DNA of 64,000 bases from Candidatus Obscuribacterales bacterium. Its GTDB lineage: Bacteria > Cyanobacteriota > Vampirovibrionia > Obscuribacterales > Obscuribacteraceae. Location of the stretch: NCBI GenBank assembly GCA_020050685.1, contig JAGVKG010000041.1, forward strand, positions 1 through 64,000, read 5' to 3'. The position numbers and the translations under genes are program-made. The notes beneath the pieces are model-generated. The model had not been told where the DNA came from, did not search any database, and worked only from the letters and a program-made list of their open reading frames with translations. Below are positions 35,284-45,057 of this stretch, one piece after another (the stretch's first letter is position 1; every line of letters begins with the position of its first letter).

Positions 35284-37713
35284 ATGAGCACTGCAAATTC
35301 TTGGCGATACATTTGTAAGTTTACTGATGTCGGTCTTGGCGATATAGCCAAAGTCGGCGGCAAAAATGCATCGTTAGGTCAGATGATGCAAAACATGACA
35401 AAGCATAATATTCTCGTCCCAGATGGCTTTGTGATTACGGCTGATGCTTACACGCAATTGATCACAGAATCACACATCAAGGCTAAACTGGAAAAGCTGC
35501 TCCAAAATATAGACAAGAACGATGTAGACAAGCTATCTAAAGTCGCCAAGCAAGCCCGTGAACTGGTAGTTCAAGCTGGATTGCCGGATAGTTTGAGCCA
35601 AGAAATTTGCCAAGCCTATGAAGTAATGAACAAACAGTATGGTGGGCAAACGGCAGTAGCTGTCAGATCCAGTGCCACAGCTGAAGATTTGCCGGAGGCA
35701 TCATTTGCCGGTCAACAAGAATCGTTTCTCAATGTTTCAGGAGAGAGCTCCCTACTTGATGCCTGTCTCAAGTGCTTTGCTTCTTTGTTTACCGATAGAG
35801 CAATTGCTTATCGTATCGACAATGGTTTTGATCATATGAGTGTGCGCCTTTCTATAGGCGTGCAAAAAATGATTCGTTCCGATCTAGCGGCCTCCGGCGT
35901 TATTTTCACACTCGATCCGGAAAGTGGATTTACTGATGTCGTTTTAATAACTTCGGCCTTTGGACTGGGCGAGAATATCGTTAAGGGCAGAGTTGAGCCA
36001 GATGAGTTTCTCGTCTTCAAGCCAACTCTCAATCAAGGCTATGAGGCTGTCATGCGTCATAAGACAGGCTCAAAAGAGTGGAAATTGATTTATTCCCAGG
36101 CGTCAGAGTCAAAGCCGCTGGAGGAAGCGACGGTAAATATTGAGACCAGTGCCCTTGAGAGAAGAAGTTTCAGTCTAACCGATCCTGAAATTATTACTTT
36201 AGCCAAATGGGCATGCTTAATTGAAGAACAATATTCAAACTATCATGGTCACAGAGTGCCGATGGACATTGAATGGGCAAAAGACGGTTTAGATGGTCAG
36301 CTTTACATAGTGCAAGCTCGACCAGAAACCATACATCGTGCTCAAAAGGCCACGACTTATAAAACATACATCTTAGATCAAAGCGGCCCTAAGCTGCTGA
36401 CTGGTCAAGCTGTCGGGCAAGCAATAGCAAGTGGTCCAGCCAAGCTAATTTCCTCAGTAGAAGATTTAAATCTTTTCCAAGATGGGGATATCTTGGTTGC
36501 CGATCTTACCGATCCCGACTGGGAACCAATCATGAAACGAGCATCGGCAATTATCACCAACCGTGGTGGCAGAACCTGTCATGCCGCGATTGTCAGCCGT
36601 GAACTTGGCATACCATGCATTGTCGGTACTGTTTCCGCCACTAAAGCCCTGACGACAGGCAATCCGATAACAGTCTCTTGTGCCGAAGGCGAAATAGGCT
36701 CTGTTTACCAGGGACATCTTGCCTTTCACGAACAAGTAATTGGCGTCAATGAAATTCCGGCAATCAAAACCAAAATCATGCTCAATTTAGCCAATCCCTC
36801 GCAGGCATTTTCCCTTGCCAATTTGCCGGTTGCCGGCGTCGGTCTGGCGCGAGAAGAGTTTATCATTGCCAACGAGGTACGTGTACATCCTCTGGCCCTG
36901 ACCCGTTATGACGCATTAACTGATCCAACGGTCAAAACCACAATTGACGAATTAACAGCGGGATTTGCTCCGCGTGAAAATTATTTTGTCACCAAATTAG
37001 CCGAAGGTATCGCCTTGATTGCTTCTGCCTTTTATCCTCGACCAGTAATCGTGCGCCTTTCCGATTTCAAAACCAACGAATATGCAAATCTTATCGGTGG
37101 ACGTCAATTTGAAGAGAGAGAAGAAAATCCCATGCTTGGCTTTCGGGGAGCTTCCCGCTACTACCATGAAAAATACCAAGATGGATTTGCCCTTGAATGT
37201 CAGGCCCTCATAAAAGCTCGGGAAGAATTTGGCTTACTTAACATCAAAGTGATGGTGCCGTTTTGTCGAACACCGGAGGAAGGCAAACGAGTGATAGCGG
37301 AGATGACCAAAAATGGCCTAGTGCAAAACCAAGATGGTTTAGAAGTTTATGTCATGTGTGAAGTTCCCGCCAACGTAATTTTGGCAAAAGAGTTTCTCGC
37401 AGTATTTGATGGATTTTCGATTGGCTCAAACGATCTAACACAATTGACCTTAGGTCTGGACCGAGACTCAGCACTGCTTGCACCACTTTTTGATGAACGC
37501 AATCCTGCAGTTAAAAATGCTATCGCCCATGTAATTGCTCAAGCCAAAAAAGCAGGCAAACCAATTGGCATTTGCGGCCAAGCGCCAAGCGATTACCCGG
37601 AATTTGCTCAATTTCTAGTTGAACATGGAATCGACAGCATATCCCTTAGCTCAGATGCTGTATTCCCAACCATCTTCAAGTTAGCTCAAGTGGAAAACAA
37701 AATCCAATTGTAA
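35284..37713 (+). CDS. ppsA: phosphoenolpyruvate synthase
   Basis: Converts pyruvate + ATP to PEP + AMP + Pi, driving gluconeogenesis from pyruvate. 809 residues in three domains: N-terminal ATP grasp (VGGKNASLGQM, AVRSSATAEDLPEASFAGQQ), the swivelling phospho-His domain with GGRTCHAAIVSRELGIP (His433), and a C-terminal PEP/pyruvate barrel (MLGFRGASRY, GSNDLTQLTLGLDRDS, GICGQAPSD). The pyruvate released by tryptophanase and tyrosine phenol-lyase would be a substrate. The ribosome site is weak and distant. Confidence 0.95.
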   Translation: MSTANSWRYICKFTDVGLGDIAKVGGKNASLGQMMQNMTKHNILVPDGFVITADAYTQLITESHIKAKLEKLLQNIDKNDVDKLSKVAKQARELVVQAGLPDSLSQEICQAYEVMNKQYGGQTAVAVRSSATAEDLPEASFAGQQESFLNVSGESSLLDACLKCFASLFTDRAIAYRIDNGFDHMSVRLSIGVQKMIRSDLAASGVIFTLDPESGFTDVVLITSAFGLGENIVKGRVEPDEFLVFKPTLNQGYEAVMRHKTGSKEWKLIYSQASESKPLEEATVNIETSALERRSFSLTDPEIITLAKWACLIEEQYSNYHGHRVPMDIEWAKDGLDGQLYIVQARPETIHRAQKATTYKTYILDQSGPKLLTGQAVGQAIASGPAKLISSVEDLNLFQDGDILVADLTDPDWEPIMKRASAIITNRGGRTCHAAIVSRELGIPCIVGTVSATKALTTGNPITVSCAEGEIGSVYQGHLAFHEQVIGVNEIPAIKTKIMLNLANPSQAFSLANLPVAGVGLAREEFIIANEVRVHPLALTRYDALTDPTVKTTIDELTAGFAPRENYFVTKLAEGIALIASAFYPRPVIVRLSDFKTNEYANLIGGRQFEEREENPMLGFRGASRYYHEKYQDGFALECQALIKAREEFGLLNIKVMVPFCRTPEEGKRVIAEMTKNGLVQNQDGLEVYVMCEVPANVILAKEFLAVFDGFSIGSNDLTQLTLGLDRDSALLAPLFDERNPAVKNAIAHVIAQAKKAGKPIGICGQAPSDYPEFAQFLVEHGIDSISLSSDAVFPTIFKLAQVENKIQL

Positions 37714-37762
37714 ATCGAATGTAGATCTTCTAACTTGGTCAGTTTGATGCTCATCGAGACAA

Positions 37763-38344
37763 TCATTTGCCCCCCATACTAACTTCAGACTTAGCTTTTG
37801 AGGCACAAGAGCCGGAGCAAGATCTGTTCCAGGGCATATTCGATAAAAGCATGGCCATGCCGCAAGTGTACGTTATAGCAGACACAATCATTCCTAAGGC
37901 AACGAAAGCTGAGAGTATAATCCAAGTTGGAGATACCGTGTAAGCCAAACTAATACCGATAAGAATCAAAATTGCTGCCGTAAAGCGTACCTGTCTATCC
38001 ATCGACCAGGAACTGCCCTTGCCGCGTTCAACCGCAAGACCCGAGGCAAGCCAGGCTTTCATTCCACCATCGAGAACAAAAAGATTTTCTCTTCCTAAAG
38101 CAAGTAATTTATTACAAGCTTGTTTAGCTCTCATCCCCGAACCGCAGACGATGTAGACAGGTCTATCTGTCCTTACTAATGCCAAATTATCTTCTAACTC
38201 TCCTAAAGGCAGAAGAGTTGCATTAGCTATATGTACTGTTTGATATTCGTGTAAATCGCGCACATCTAAAATTTGATTTGTCTCGCCCTCATTAAGCCGC
38301 CTTTCCAGCTCTTGAGCTTGCATCATTTTGATTTGACTTTCCAT
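37763..38344 (-). CDS. rhodanese with membrane C-terminus (YgaP-like)
   Basis: 193 residues: a rhodanese domain (residues about 8-108) with the active-site loop VCGSGMRAKQA, catalytic Cys first, then a C-terminal DUF2892-type pair of membrane helices (about 120-165). The tail adds three more Cys (SCSGSCAS). YgaP-type proteins transfer sulfane sulfur and can denitrosate, a role that fits the NO setting. The start follows AAAGGAG. Confidence 0.88.
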   Translation of the reverse strand: MESQIKMMQAQELERRLNEGETNQILDVRDLHEYQTVHIANATLLPLGELEDNLALVRTDRPVYIVCGSGMRAKQACNKLLALGRENLFVLDGGMKAWLASGLAVERGKGSSWSMDRQVRFTAAILILIGISLAYTVSPTWIILSAFVALGMIVSAITYTCGMAMLLSNMPWNRSCSGSCASKAKSEVSMGGK

Positions 38345-38499
38345 TTACAATTGCTCCTTTCATCTGTGAAAAATGCTTTCACTTTCGTGACCTCCTCTGG
38401 AAATTAGTCTAAATCAAGCAGCGCTATTTCCAAAGCTTGTACCACCCTGATTACACCATAGTTGATTGTCTTGCACATCATTCTCAAGCTGGTAAATTT

Positions 38500-38519
38500 G
38501 CTCGTCCGTCTGGATGATC
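38500..38519. promoter_or_regulatory. dyad site before the orphan kinase-like gene
   Basis: GCTCGTCC-GTCT-GGATGATC, arms complementary at 6 of 8 positions, 103 bases before the ATG at 38622. Confidence 0.5.
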
Positions 38520-38541
38520 TGCTCGCATTTCCATTCAGCAT

Positions 38542-38564
38542 AAATGCTCAATTAGCATGATGCA
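38542..38564. promoter_or_regulatory. 23-base element shared with the kinase-like gene at 51687
   Basis: Identical at 20 of 23 positions to 51634-51656, including the block TTAGCATGATG. It lies 57 bases before the start codon, against 30 bases at the other locus. It could be a second regulator site or a shared promoter. Confidence 0.5.
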
Positions 38565-38621
38565 ACTGGCCGGACTATCTCATAAGCTAGAACCAGTACG
38601 GACTTCAAACAGGTACACCCC

Positions 38622-38921
38622 ATGCAATACCACAAACCAAATCAACAAGGTGAAGATTCAAGCAATACGCCTGAGTCAGCCTTATCCAGAGAGAGAGAAG
38701 AATTTGCTTCCATTGTTAGCAATGAATTGAGAGTACCTGTGCTTGCCACGATTAGAATGCTCGATCTCTTCCTAGAAAACGTCTTTGGCAAACTAACTGC
38801 CAAGCAAAGAGAGATGCTCAAATTAGTAGCCGACAATGAAAGAGATCTTGATCGATCACTTACCAGTCTCGTAGACACGTATCGTCTTCAAACTAAGACA
38901 GCAGATCGAGAAACAAATTAG
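38622..38921 (+). CDS. orphan HisKA-like domain lacking the phospho-acceptor His
   Basis: 99-residue cytosolic protein that is only a dimerisation/phospho-acceptor domain of a histidine kinase, with no sensor and no ATPase domain. The H-box reads SNELRVPV where kinases have SHELRTPL, so the phosphorylated His is Asn34. It is closely similar to residues 31-100 of the kinase-like protein at 51687 (EEFAS, QRE, LVD-YR-KT blocks shared). It may titrate or heterodimerise with that protein. It is preceded by a dyad site and the shared 23-base element. Confidence 0.72.
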   Translation: MQYHKPNQQGEDSSNTPESALSREREEFASIVSNELRVPVLATIRMLDLFLENVFGKLTAKQREMLKLVADNERDLDRSLTSLVDTYRLQTKTADRETN

Positions 38922-38963
38922 AGAAGCTGCAATTAATAGATAGATGCTCACTAACCTGATTGT

Positions 38964-39410
38964 CTAGAGATACCGATTCAAGTGCTGCAGCAATATATCC
39001 ATGACAACAGGGGCCATATTCCCACATTCCATGGGATCCATCAGACCGTCATCTGGCAGTTCATGTACTAAATTGGTTCTTTTTTGATAACAATGCAAGT
39101 CGTTGGCAATTTCTGACCAGAGCTCATCAACTTTGACTTGCTTTTCGCCATCCGAACTTGCCACATCACGCTGGTCGAAAAATTTTTCCAGTATCTTTCG
39201 GGCAGCAAATGCCGAACCACAAGAATCACCGGGCAGCTCAAGATCATCTAGGCAGCCTTGACTAATCAGACCATTCTCGTACGCTTCTTCTACCAGAGCT
39301 CGCACGCAGCTAATCCGCTTCGTTAGAAGCCGGTTGTAAACAGATAATCGTGCATTTGGAAACTTCAATAGCATCACATGAATTGGGACTCCTTCTCTCC
39401 ATTCTTTCAA
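38964..39410 (-). CDS. hypothetical 148-residue protein
   Basis: Acidic cytosolic protein, not recognised, mostly helical with scattered Cys and no motif. The open frame begins with TTG at 39410 just behind GAGG; a GTG 11 codons in is an alternative start. Support for being real comes from normal amino-acid composition along its length and a position 42 bases downstream of the perfect 30-base palindrome, which would serve as its control region as well as that of hypF. Confidence 0.5.
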   Translation of the reverse strand: MKEWREGVPIHVMLLKFPNARLSVYNRLLTKRISCVRALVEEAYENGLISQGCLDDLELPGDSCGSAFAARKILEKFFDQRDVASSDGEKQVKVDELWSEIANDLHCYQKRTNLVHELPDDGLMDPMECGNMAPVVMDILLQHLNRYL

Positions 39411-39451
39411 AACCTCACCAAGACCAAATCAGTCTCCCGGCTGATTAGGAG

Positions 39452-39481
39452 CAATTGATCATCCTTAAGGATGATCAATTG
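39452..39481. promoter_or_regulatory. perfect 30-base palindrome before hypF
   Basis: Arms CAATTGATCATCC and GGATGATCAATTG are perfectly complementary around TTAA, itself palindromic. It is the strongest member of the recurring dyad family, 83 bases before hypF and 42 bases before the divergent hypothetical gene. Symmetry over 13 bases per arm implies a tightly bound dimeric regulator. Confidence 0.8.
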
Positions 39482-39563
39482 GCTTTCAGGGTAAATGACA
39501 GATAAAATTGACTTCTCTGCCAAACCAAATCTCCCATTTCCTATCCATAAGCGTGCCTGAGCC

Positions 39564-41933
39564 ATGCCAGAACCACAGAACCAATCTCGGCTAAAGATTC
39601 TTGTCACCGGTACCGTCCAAGGTGTGGGATTTAGGCCGTTTATCTACAATTTGGCTTGCAAGCAACAATTATCTGGACACGTAAAAAACCTAGGCGGCAG
39701 CGTCGAAATTGAGATACAAGGCAAAAATGCGCAGATCAAAAGCTTTTTGATTCAGTTAGAGGCAAATTCGCCACCGCTTGCGGCAATCGCAAGTGTCTCT
39801 TGCCAAAGCCTGCCTTTAGAAAGTCACCAGTCCCAGGACTTTCGCATTCTTTCAAGCTCGGTTGAACAAAGCGCATGGCAAACAGTGCCAGCTGATACGG
39901 CTACCTGCCGCGATTGCTTAGAAGAACTATTTGATCCAAACAATAGGCGCTTCGGTTATCCATTTATCAATTGCACAAACTGCGGACCGCGCTTCACAAT
40001 AATCAAGCGTTTGCCTTATGATCGAAACGAAACAACTATGTCCGAATTTCCCATGTGTCAACTGTGCAATGGTGAATATAACGATCCAAGCAATCGGCGA
40101 TTCCATGCTCAACCAAACGCCTGCTGGGACTGCGGTCCAACCTTAGTTCTCAAATTAAGCGCAACTGGTTTTATGGACAATGGTATCACTGGTAGTGCTG
40201 CCTTGCATCAGGCAATTGACGCTCTAAGGCAAGGAAAGATTATTGCTTTAAAAGGCCTTGGCGGTTTTCACCTGGTTTGTGACGCAACCAATCACAATGC
40301 CGTCAGCACTTTGCGGCTGCGGAAACAACGATATGGAAAGCCGTTGGCTGTGATGTTTTCTCACCTGGAAATGTTGGATGCTTATTGTTGCTACTCTGAA
40401 GCAGAAAAGTCTCTAATTTCCAGTCATACAACACCAATTGTCTTATTAAAAAAACGCCTTCCAGAGCGAATTGCCGATTCAGTGGCACCCAATATGAACG
40501 TCTTGGGTTGTATGCTTCCTTATACGCCCTTGCATCACTTACTACTTCACAATTTCAATGGTCCTCTAGTAATGACTAGTGGCAACATCAGCGAGAATCC
40601 TATCGCCATAACCAACGAGGAAGCGGAAAACGAATTATCTTCAATAGCTGATCTACTACTTCTGCATAATCGTAAAATCATATCTCGCTATGATGATTCC
40701 GTCATCCGTGTCACTCTCAATAGACCTTTGATGATCAGACGCTCCCGTGGTTACGCACCGGAGTCAATCAAGCTTCCATTTAAGAGCCAAGCACAAATCC
40801 TTGCTTTTGGTGCCCACTTAAAAAATACTTTCTGCCTAATCAAAAATGACCGTGCCTACTTAAGCCAGCACATTGGTGATCTAGAAAATCTGGAAACCCT
40901 GGAGCATTTTCAGTCTGCGCTAAAAAATTACCAGAGCCTCTTCAATCTCGCGCCCGAGATCCTTGCAGCAGACTGCCATCCCAATTATCTGGCAACCGAG
41001 CTAGCTGAACAATATAGTCGCGAGAATCATTTGCCACTCGTTTCTATTCAGCATCACCATGCCCACATAGCAAGCTGTGCAATTGAACACGGACTAAGCG
41101 AACCAGTAATTGGTATTGTTTTTGACGGACTCGGCTTGGGTATGGATGGGAATTTATGGGGAGGCGAATTTTTAGTTGCTGATTTAGTAGGTTTCCAACG
41201 CTTTGCTTGTTTTAAACCAGTACCAATGCCTGGCGCGCAAGCAGCAATTAAACAACCATGGCGCATGTCCCTGGGATATATCTTGACTGCTCAAGATGCA
41301 GACAAAGAATTGTTTGAACCTTATATTGAACGACTGTCTAAGTCTTATGGCAAGCAATCTATAAGAATAATTGAACAACTTGTATCCGGGAGACTTAATT
41401 CACCCCTCACCACAAGTTGCGGAAGACTATTTGATGCGATGGCCAGCTTGCTTGGCGTCTGTGATATCGCTTCCTTTGAAGCACAAGCGGCAATGGAGTT
41501 GGAGGCTCTGGCAGCTTCCGTCAATGACGATAATGCTCCGCAAACTCACTATGAGCCAATGCAGCAGCCGGAAAGAAACAATTTACAAGCCGATGCCAAA
41601 TACCAAATTGATGCTCTTGAGATTCTCAAAGATGCCTATTCAGAATATCTGGCTACGGCAAATAAGGCTCAAGTTGCTTGGAACTTTCATCGCACAATTG
41701 CGCAAATTATCCTCGACGTCTGCCTTTTAGCCAGAAAAGAGCACGAATTATCCAGAGTATGTTTGGCAGGAGGGGTCTTTCAGAATTCGCTTCTTTTGGA
41801 ACTGACAGAAAGCCTGCTCAGTTCTCACGGATTTAGTGTATTCTTTCCTCAGAAGATTCCATCAGGTGATGGCGGCATTTCGCTCGGACAAGCGGTAATT
41901 GCCATGGCCCAATTGGCAGCAATCAAGGACTAG
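39564..41933 (+). CDS. hypF: HypF carbamoyltransferase for NiFe hydrogenase maturation
   Basis: Makes the cyanide precursor of the NiFe cofactor from carbamoyl phosphate. 789 residues in the usual order: N-terminal acylphosphatase-like domain (TVQGVGFRPFIYN), zinc-finger pairs (CRDCLEEL, CTNCGPRFT, CQLCNGEY, CWDCGP), a YrdC-like domain (KGLGGFHLVCDA, KPLAVMF) and the Kae1-like C-terminal domain (VSIQHHHAHIASC, GLGLGMDGNLWGGE, AGGVFQN). It heads the hyp cluster. No strong ribosome site is seen. Confidence 0.95.
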   Translation: MPEPQNQSRLKILVTGTVQGVGFRPFIYNLACKQQLSGHVKNLGGSVEIEIQGKNAQIKSFLIQLEANSPPLAAIASVSCQSLPLESHQSQDFRILSSSVEQSAWQTVPADTATCRDCLEELFDPNNRRFGYPFINCTNCGPRFTIIKRLPYDRNETTMSEFPMCQLCNGEYNDPSNRRFHAQPNACWDCGPTLVLKLSATGFMDNGITGSAALHQAIDALRQGKIIALKGLGGFHLVCDATNHNAVSTLRLRKQRYGKPLAVMFSHLEMLDAYCCYSEAEKSLISSHTTPIVLLKKRLPERIADSVAPNMNVLGCMLPYTPLHHLLLHNFNGPLVMTSGNISENPIAITNEEAENELSSIADLLLLHNRKIISRYDDSVIRVTLNRPLMIRRSRGYAPESIKLPFKSQAQILAFGAHLKNTFCLIKNDRAYLSQHIGDLENLETLEHFQSALKNYQSLFNLAPEILAADCHPNYLATELAEQYSRENHLPLVSIQHHHAHIASCAIEHGLSEPVIGIVFDGLGLGMDGNLWGGEFLVADLVGFQRFACFKPVPMPGAQAAIKQPWRMSLGYILTAQDADKELFEPYIERLSKSYGKQSIRIIEQLVSGRLNSPLTTSCGRLFDAMASLLGVCDIASFEAQAAMELEALAASVNDDNAPQTHYEPMQQPERNNLQADAKYQIDALEILKDAYSEYLATANKAQVAWNFHRTIAQIILDVCLLARKEHELSRVCLAGGVFQNSLLLELTESLLSSHGFSVFFPQKIPSGDGGISLGQAVIAMAQLAAIKD

Positions 41934-41982
41934 CGAACATTTACCGGAAACTCAGATCAATCGATATAAATTGAGGCGTAAA

Positions 41983-42270
41983 ATGTGCTTGGCAATCCCC
42001 GGACAAGTCGAACAACTCTTTCAAAAAGACAATTTAAAAATGGCCAAAGTTAATTTTGGTGGCATCAAACAAAATGTCTGTATTGAATACACGCCAAACG
42101 TTGAAGTCAGCGAATTTGTTTTGGTCCACGTCGGATTTGCCCTCAGCATAATCGATGAGGCAGAGGCAAAGCGCTCCTATGAAGCCTTAAGCTTATCCGG
42201 CGAACTAAATGAATTTACTGAATCTATTGCTTCCTCCGGAAAAGTAGGAGTGCTCGATGAAGTTTCTTGA
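41983..42270 (+). CDS. hypC: HypC hydrogenase maturation chaperone
   Basis: 95-residue chaperone that carries the Fe(CN)2CO unit with HypD and binds the hydrogenase large subunit. The N-terminal MCLAIPGQ with Cys2 is diagnostic. I start at the ATG at 41983 behind TTGAGG; the frame is open 28 codons further upstream into hypF with no homology. It overlaps hypD by 14 bases. Confidence 0.93.
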   Translation: MCLAIPGQVEQLFQKDNLKMAKVNFGGIKQNVCIEYTPNVEVSEFVLVHVGFALSIIDEAEAKRSYEALSLSGELNEFTESIASSGKVGVLDEVS

Positions 42271-43357
42271 TGAATATCGAAATCAAGCTCTGGCTGCCGA
42301 TCTGGTATCAAAGATCAATCAAGCAGCGACCAAGAAGTGGACGATTATGGAGGTCTGCGGCGGTCAGACTCATACAATTTTGCAATATGGAATCGACGAG
42401 CTTCTGCCAGCAAATATTCACTTAGTCCATGGCCCGGGCTGCCCAGTCTGTGTGACACCACTTGAACAAATTGACAAAGCCATTGCCATTGCTTCTCAGC
42501 CATCGACTATATTTTGTTCTTTTGGTGACATGTTACGTATACCGGGCAGCAAATATGATCTCTTAGAAGTTAAGGCGATGGGTCATGATGTTCGGACAGT
42601 TTTGTCGCCGCTTGAATGTTTGACTTTAGCTCAAGCCAATCCGGACAAATTGGTGGTCTTCTTTGCGGTTGGCTTTGAGACAACAGCACCAGCTAATGCC
42701 ATGGCAATTTGGCAAGCCAACATGCTTGGTTTAAAAAACTTTTTTGTTCTCTGCTCGCATGTAACGGTACCACCTGTAGTCGCAGCGATACTCCAATCAC
42801 CGCACAATCAGGTCCAAGCATTTATTGGTCCCGGTCATGTTTGCTCAGTCATGGGACTAAAGGAATATGAAAGTTTGTCACGCCATTTTCGCGTACCCAT
42901 TGTTGTCTCAGGCTTCGAACCGCTGGATCTTTTAGAGGGAATTTTGCGTGCCGTAATTCAACTGGAAAACGGAGAAGCCAAAGTTGAGAATCAATATGCG
43001 CGCGCAGTCAACAACAAGGGCAATGACCAAGCGCAAACAATTTTGCAAGACGTATTTGTTCTAGCAGACAGAGCCTGGCGAGGCATTGGTACCATTCCCA
43101 AAAGCGGCTACAAGCTTGCTCACAAATATCGCCAATTCGATGCAGAGTATCATTTTGCCATTGATTCATTGAAAGCAGAAGAACCAGCCGAGTGCATCGC
43201 AGGAAAGATCTTGCGTGGCTTAGCCAAACCTTATGAATGTTCGGCCTTTGCTAAAACCTGTACCCCGGAAAAGCCGCTTGGTGCCACCATGGTATCTGCG
43301 GAAGGAACTTGCGCTGCATATTATAAGTTTGCAAAATTTAGCCTAGCGCAAAATTAA
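42257..43357 (+). CDS. hypD: HypD Fe-S hydrogenase maturation protein
   Basis: Scaffold for assembly of the iron-cyanide-carbonyl unit, 366 residues. Conserved motifs: [20 protein letters not shown], the GFETTAPA segment, [10 protein letters not shown], and the C-terminal Cys set of its 4Fe-4S cluster ([22 protein letters not shown]...GTCAAYYK). The ATG follows AGTAGGAG inside hypC. Confidence 0.95.
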   Translation: MKFLDEYRNQALAADLVSKINQAATKKWTIMEVCGGQTHTILQYGIDELLPANIHLVHGPGCPVCVTPLEQIDKAIAIASQPSTIFCSFGDMLRIPGSKYDLLEVKAMGHDVRTVLSPLECLTLAQANPDKLVVFFAVGFETTAPANAMAIWQANMLGLKNFFVLCSHVTVPPVVAAILQSPHNQVQAFIGPGHVCSVMGLKEYESLSRHFRVPIVVSGFEPLDLLEGILRAVIQLENGEAKVENQYARAVNNKGNDQAQTILQDVFVLADRAWRGIGTIPKSGYKLAHKYRQFDAEYHFAIDSLKAEEPAECIAGKILRGLAKPYECSAFAKTCTPEKPLGATMVSAEGTCAAYYKFAKFSLAQN

Positions 43358-43368
43358 TTGGGAGAGAA

Positions 43369-43980
43369 ATGATGACCACTACCACTAAAGATTCCAGCTT
43401 CGATCAAGCTATATTACGCAAGCTAGAGGAAAGCGCGAAAGCAAGCAAAAGTTTTTTCCAAAGCAATTTGCCGATAGTTTCTGAACTTGCTCAAGTAATG
43501 GCAGAACATTTTAGCCAAGGGGGCAAATTATTTGTTGCCGGCAACGGTGGCTCATCTTGTGATGCTGAACATATCGTTGTCGAATTCATGCATCCAATAT
43601 TCGAGAAACGCAAGCCATTGCCGGCAATTTCCTTGTGCACCCAAAATGCTCTTGTTACAGCCATTGCCAACGATATTGATTTTTCCCAGATCTTTTCCTT
43701 GCAAATAGAAAAGCTGGGCAGTCCAGGCGATATGCTCTTGGTTTTAAGCACAAGCGGCATGTCGGCCAATCTAATTGCCGCCTGCAAGCAAGCTGGCAAA
43801 CAAAATATGCTAACTATTGCTTTTGGCGGCAAGGACGGTGGTCGCCTGCAAGAGTTAGCCGATTACAGTTTGGTAGTACCAAGCTATAGCATCCATCGCA
43901 TACAAGAGGCCCACGTTTTACTCCTACATATTCTTTGGGATCTAGTTCATCTGGCTTTAGGTGAAGAGGACATACAATGA
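43369..43980 (+). CDS. SIS-domain sugar-phosphate isomerase (GmhA-like) inside the hyp cluster
   Basis: 203 residues with the phosphoheptose isomerase fold: AGNGGSSCDAEHIVVEF (phosphate loop plus His and Glu), STSGMSANLIAA (second Ser-rich loop) and RIQEAHVLLLHILWDLVHL (Gln and His). The zinc ligands of GmhA are therefore conserved. It lies 11 bases after hypD and its stop overlaps the hypE start (ATGA), so it is embedded in the maturation operon. A lipopolysaccharide-heptose role is the default reading, but the location argues for a link to hydrogenase maturation. Confidence 0.85.
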   Translation: MMTTTTKDSSFDQAILRKLEESAKASKSFFQSNLPIVSELAQVMAEHFSQGGKLFVAGNGGSSCDAEHIVVEFMHPIFEKRKPLPAISLCTQNALVTAIANDIDFSQIFSLQIEKLGSPGDMLLVLSTSGMSANLIAACKQAGKQNMLTIAFGGKDGGRLQELADYSLVVPSYSIHRIQEAHVLLLHILWDLVHLALGEEDIQ

Positions 43981-45056
43981 CAACATTTCAGAAAAGCACG
44001 CTATCTCCAACAAATGACCTGCAAGTGTCTTGTCCGTTACCATTTAGTCGATCAAATCTTATTCGGCTAGGACATGGTTCAGGTGGCAAATTAAGTGCCG
44101 ACTTAATTGAAAACATTTTTTTACCGGCATTAGGAAATCCAATTCTTAATCAGATGGATGACGCAGCCCTACTAACTTTAGCTGACCACAAATTAGCTTT
44201 TACTTGCGATTCTTATGTAGTTAACCCAATATTTTTTCCTGGTGGCAACATTGGTTCTTTGGCAGTGCATGGAACAGTCAATGATCTGGCTATGTTTGGA
44301 GCAAAGCCACTTTGGCTTTCTTGCGCATTCATTTTAGAAGAAGGACTGCCAATTGACGATTTACAAAGTATCGTGGCCTCTATGCGCGATGCCTGCCAAC
44401 AAATTGGCGTGCAATTTGTTGCCGGTGATACCAAAGTCGTAAATAGAGGGCAAGCCGACAAGATTTTTATTTCTACTTCCGGCATTGGTGTAATTACCGG
44501 TCAACAAATTCCAAAAGCCAATCAAGCCAAACCTGGTGACACCGTCATAGTTTCAGGCGATCTCGGTCTGCATGGTATGGCGATTATGTGCGCTCGAGAA
44601 GAAATTGAATTGGAAACAGAAATTGAAAGTGACAGCGCGCCTTTGCATGAGCTTGTCCAGTCGTTGCTTGCAGCCACGCAATCACTTCACTGCTTGCGTG
44701 ACATTACCCGCGGTGGATTGGCCAGTGTAACAAATGAGCTGGCAGTGGCATCCGGTGTTGGCATTGAACTTGATGAATGTTTAATACCAATTCATCCGCA
44801 AGTAAAAGCAGCTTGCGAACTACTTGGACTGGACCCACTATATGTTGCTTGCGAAGGAAGGCTGCTGGCAATAGCTGAGGCAAATGATTGTGAAACCATT
44901 CTAGAGGCTCTCAGGCAAAATCCTCTTGGGCAAAAAGCTGCCCGGATTGGCAGAGTAGTCGAAGATCACAAAGGACGAGTTGTCCTACGTTCACAAATTG
45001 GTGGCAAGCGAATTTTAGACAAACTTTCCGGCGAACAACTGCCGCGCATTTGTTAG
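43977..45056 (+). CDS. hypE: HypE hydrogenase maturation dehydratase
   Basis: PurM-like ATPase that dehydrates the thiocarboxamide made by HypF to a thiocyanate on its C-terminal Cys. 359 residues. The conserved LGHGSGGKLSADLIENIF opening and the terminal PRIC with the essential last Cys are present, as are GDTKVV and GGLASVTNELA. It ends the hyp operon. No hydrogenase structural genes, hypA or hypB are in the window. Confidence 0.95.
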   Translation: MTTFQKSTLSPTNDLQVSCPLPFSRSNLIRLGHGSGGKLSADLIENIFLPALGNPILNQMDDAALLTLADHKLAFTCDSYVVNPIFFPGGNIGSLAVHGTVNDLAMFGAKPLWLSCAFILEEGLPIDDLQSIVASMRDACQQIGVQFVAGDTKVVNRGQADKIFISTSGIGVITGQQIPKANQAKPGDTVIVSGDLGLHGMAIMCAREEIELETEIESDSAPLHELVQSLLAATQSLHCLRDITRGGLASVTNELAVASGVGIELDECLIPIHPQVKAACELLGLDPLYVACEGRLLAIAEANDCETILEALRQNPLGQKAARIGRVVEDHKGRVVLRSQIGGKRILDKLSGEQLPRIC

Positions 45057-45057
45057 T

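Noticed and set aside
39407-39607. 66-residue minus-strand frame across the 30-base palindrome
   Set aside because: It runs through the palindrome and the hypF start region, with no ribosome site or homology.
39564-45056. Hydrogenase structural genes
   Set aside because: Only maturation proteins are present; no large- or small-subunit motifs (for example RxCGxC or DPCxxC) were found.
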